Assembly (NCBI RefSeq): GCF_000429845.1 | Contig: NZ_AUCQ01000006.1 | Coordinates: forward strand, 124,001-188,000 | Length of the DNA: 64,000 nucleotides | Source of the DNA: Comamonas composti DSM 21721 | GTDB taxonomy: Bacteria > Pseudomonadota > Gammaproteobacteria > Burkholderiales > Burkholderiaceae_C | Reading direction: 5' to 3' | Shown here: positions 62,710 to 64,000 of the stretch, one piece after another | Position numbering within the stretch: the stretch's first letter is position 1 | Layout of the letters: the number at the start of each line of letters is the position of its first letter | Position numbers and translations under genes: made by a program | Notes under the pieces: model-generated | Databases searched by the model: none | What the model saw: the letters and a program-made list of their open reading frames with translations, nothing else | What the model was told of the DNA's origin: nothing

Positions 62710-64000
62710 GACCTTCCCCTGGTTGCATGCCCCATGCCTCCTCCACCCTCCAATTCAGGCTGAGCAGCAGCCTCTCGATCTGCACTCTGCTGGTATTGGG
62801 CTTGTCGGTGGGTGGCACTGCGCATGCTCAAATCACCCCACAGCCGCTGAACAGCCAGACGGATGGGGAAGTCATCGCACACCGAATCTCGCCAGGCGAT
62901 ACTCTGAGCCAACTCGCAGACCGCTACCTCGGCGATCATCAGCTCTGGCCGCTGCTGCAGCAAAGCAATAACAACGTCAATCCCTATCGCCTGAAGCCTG
63001 GATCGGCCCTGACAGTTCCCATGCGATTGCTGCACATGGCCATGGCCTCGGTGGAGTTCGTACAGGGAGATGCTCATGCCACACGATCCAGCATTGAAGC
63101 CAATGCCCTGCCTGTCTCAGCTGAGCCGCTGCACAAAGGTCAGAGCCTGCAGGAAGGTGATCGCCTGCGTCTGGCTGAGAATGCATTTGTCGCCATCCGT
63201 TTGGCCGACGGCTCGCTGGTTCGCATTCAATCCGAATCCGACCTTCAGCTCAGACAGATGCGTCAAAAAGGGCGAGCAGGCAACCTGGAGTCGGTTCTGG
63301 ATCTTCGCTCAGGCAGCGTAGAAGTCTCGTCCCCTCCCATGCGCAACCCGCCTCCACGCCGCCTGGAAGTACGCACTCCCGCTGCCACCACAAGTGTCAG
63401 AGGCACGCATTTTTCAGTGCACGCCAATCCATCCGGCACCACCAGCGCCACGGTCGACAAAGGACTGGTTCTGGTGTCCTCGGACAAAGCCGAGCATAAG
63501 CAAGCCCTGCTGCGACCGGGCCTGCAGCTCGTGGTTGCGGCCAATGGTCACCTGGAGTCGCCTCGACACATGCTGACCGCACCTGACCTGTCGAATTGGC
63601 CTTCACTGACAGAAGACTCGCAATGGCTCAGCCTTCCCCTTCCCTCCGTTGAAGGAGCCGTGGCCTACCAGGTTCAGTTGGCCCAGGACGAGGAGCTCAG
63701 CACCGTGCTGCGCAGCGACGTCTTCAAGACATCGCCGATACGCTTCACCGACATCGATGATGGCGAATATCTGCTCTCGGTACGAGGCCTCGATACCCAG
63801 GGCATTCCTGGCCAGCCCAGCCACCGCAAAATACGCGTCAAGGCCCATCCCATTGCACCGCTATACGAAGCACCTGTGGCCGGAGCCACGATAGGCATTG
63901 GAGAGAGTGGCTTGCGCTGCACCAAGGTTGCGCAGGCCAGCCGCTACCGCATCCAGGTCGCGGCTGCAGGAGGTGCCCAGAGCTTCGTCCCACTGATAGA
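62706..64000 (+). CDS. LysM and FecR domain secreted protein, cut by window edge
   Basis: At least 431 residues, continuing beyond the window. A signal peptide ends near GTAHA-Q (residue 41), followed by a LysM domain at about 57-105 ([19 protein letters not shown]). A FecR-type domain covers about 138-250 (EGDRLRLAENAFVAIRLADGSLVRIQ, RTPAATTSVRGTHF in pieces), and fibronectin-like repeats follow. Such proteins sit in the periplasm, probably bound to peptidoglycan, and often precede a CHASE2 kinase or cyclase gene. Coupling to the response regulator suggests a shared signalling path (inference). Confidence 0.88.
   Translation, partial: MRPSPGCMPHASSTLQFRLSSSLSICTLLVLGLSVGGTAHAQITPQPLNSQTDGEVIAHRISPGDTLSQLADRYLGDHQLWPLLQQSNNNVNPYRLKPGSALTVPMRLLHMAMASVEFVQGDAHATRSSIEANALPVSAEPLHKGQSLQEGDRLRLAENAFVAIRLADGSLVRIQSESDLQLRQMRQKGRAGNLESVLDLRSGSVEVSSPPMRNPPPRRLEVRTPAATTSVRGTHFSVHANPSGTTSATVDKGLVLVSSDKAEHKQALLRPGLQLVVAANGHLESPRHMLTAPDLSNWPSLTEDSQWLSLPLPSVEGAVAYQVQLAQDEELSTVLRSDVFKTSPIRFTDIDDGEYLLSVRGLDTQGIPGQPSHRKIRVKAHPIAPLYEAPVAGATIGIGESGLRCTKVAQASRYRIQVAAAGGAQSFVPLI

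Noticed and set aside
1..64000. CRISPR array, insertion sequence, prophage or integrative element
   Set aside because: No spaced short direct repeats, transposase, integrase or phage structural genes were found in any frame.

Overview
The window is about 64 kb of GC-rich chromosome from a betaproteobacterium of the family Comamonadaceae. Comamonas is my best guess. This rests on gene content and style: LolCD, COG4255 beside recJ, PHP-YciO-M50-TrpS synteny, tct-type transporters, AGGAGACAAA ribosome binding sites, and GC-rich palindromic intergenic repeats I associate with this family. I see no tRNA, rRNA, CRISPR array, insertion sequence or prophage.

Layout. (1) 1-13204, all minus strand: a catabolic operon read right to left. 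It holds a possible 40-codon leader ORF, an oligopeptide-type ABC transporter (two permeases, binding protein, two ATPases), an AMP-forming acyl-CoA ligase, a thiolase, a FadB/FadJ-type fusion enzyme and two acyl-CoA dehydrogenases, the last cut by the window edge. (2) 13205-13792: an AT-rich divergent promoter region. (3) 13793-16775, plus strand: an alpha/beta hydrolase, a coupled second hydrolase-fold protein that lacks the nucleophile serine, and an MFS transporter. Regions 1-3 look like one import, hydrolysis, activation and beta-oxidation system for an unknown acyl compound. (4) 16789-28645: housekeeping and metabolic genes (HNH endonuclease, ribF, ileS, lspA, Na/Pi symporter, NUDIX, quinone oxidoreductase, EamA, SDR), with many dispersed repeats and a 144-bp tandem repeat. 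(5) 28838-36360: an aerobic cobalamin cluster, cobG-H-I-J-L-E-M-F on plus, with cobK on the opposite strand overlapping both neighbours. (6) 36332-43000: EamA transporter, DUF3422 protein, chemoreceptor and tctBA without tctC. (7) 43570-45953: GH105 lipoprotein and DUF4861 protein, divergent from tctBA across a region with a perfect 14-bp palindrome. (8) 46046-55798: GspE/PilB-like ATPase, methyltransferase-fold protein, hypoxanthine-DNA glycosylase, tatD (carrying an in-frame repeat insertion), thioredoxin, lolD, lolC, RpfE-like gene and recJ. (9) 55899-57603: a three-lipoprotein operon (CsgG-like, DUF4810, DUF799). (10) 57640-64000: PHP exonuclease, YciO/Sua5, M50 protease, trpS with an unusual C-terminal extension, an OmpR-type regulator and a coupled LysM/FecR protein that runs off the end.

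The most notable points are the nested antisense cobK with overlapping start codons, a family of inverted-repeat intergenic elements (seven copies or half copies), a mobile palindromic repeat inside the tatD reading frame, the serine-less hydrolase coupled to a normal one, and a GH105/DUF4861/TctBA module that may handle unsaturated uronides. All function calls come from reading the translations; no database search was run.
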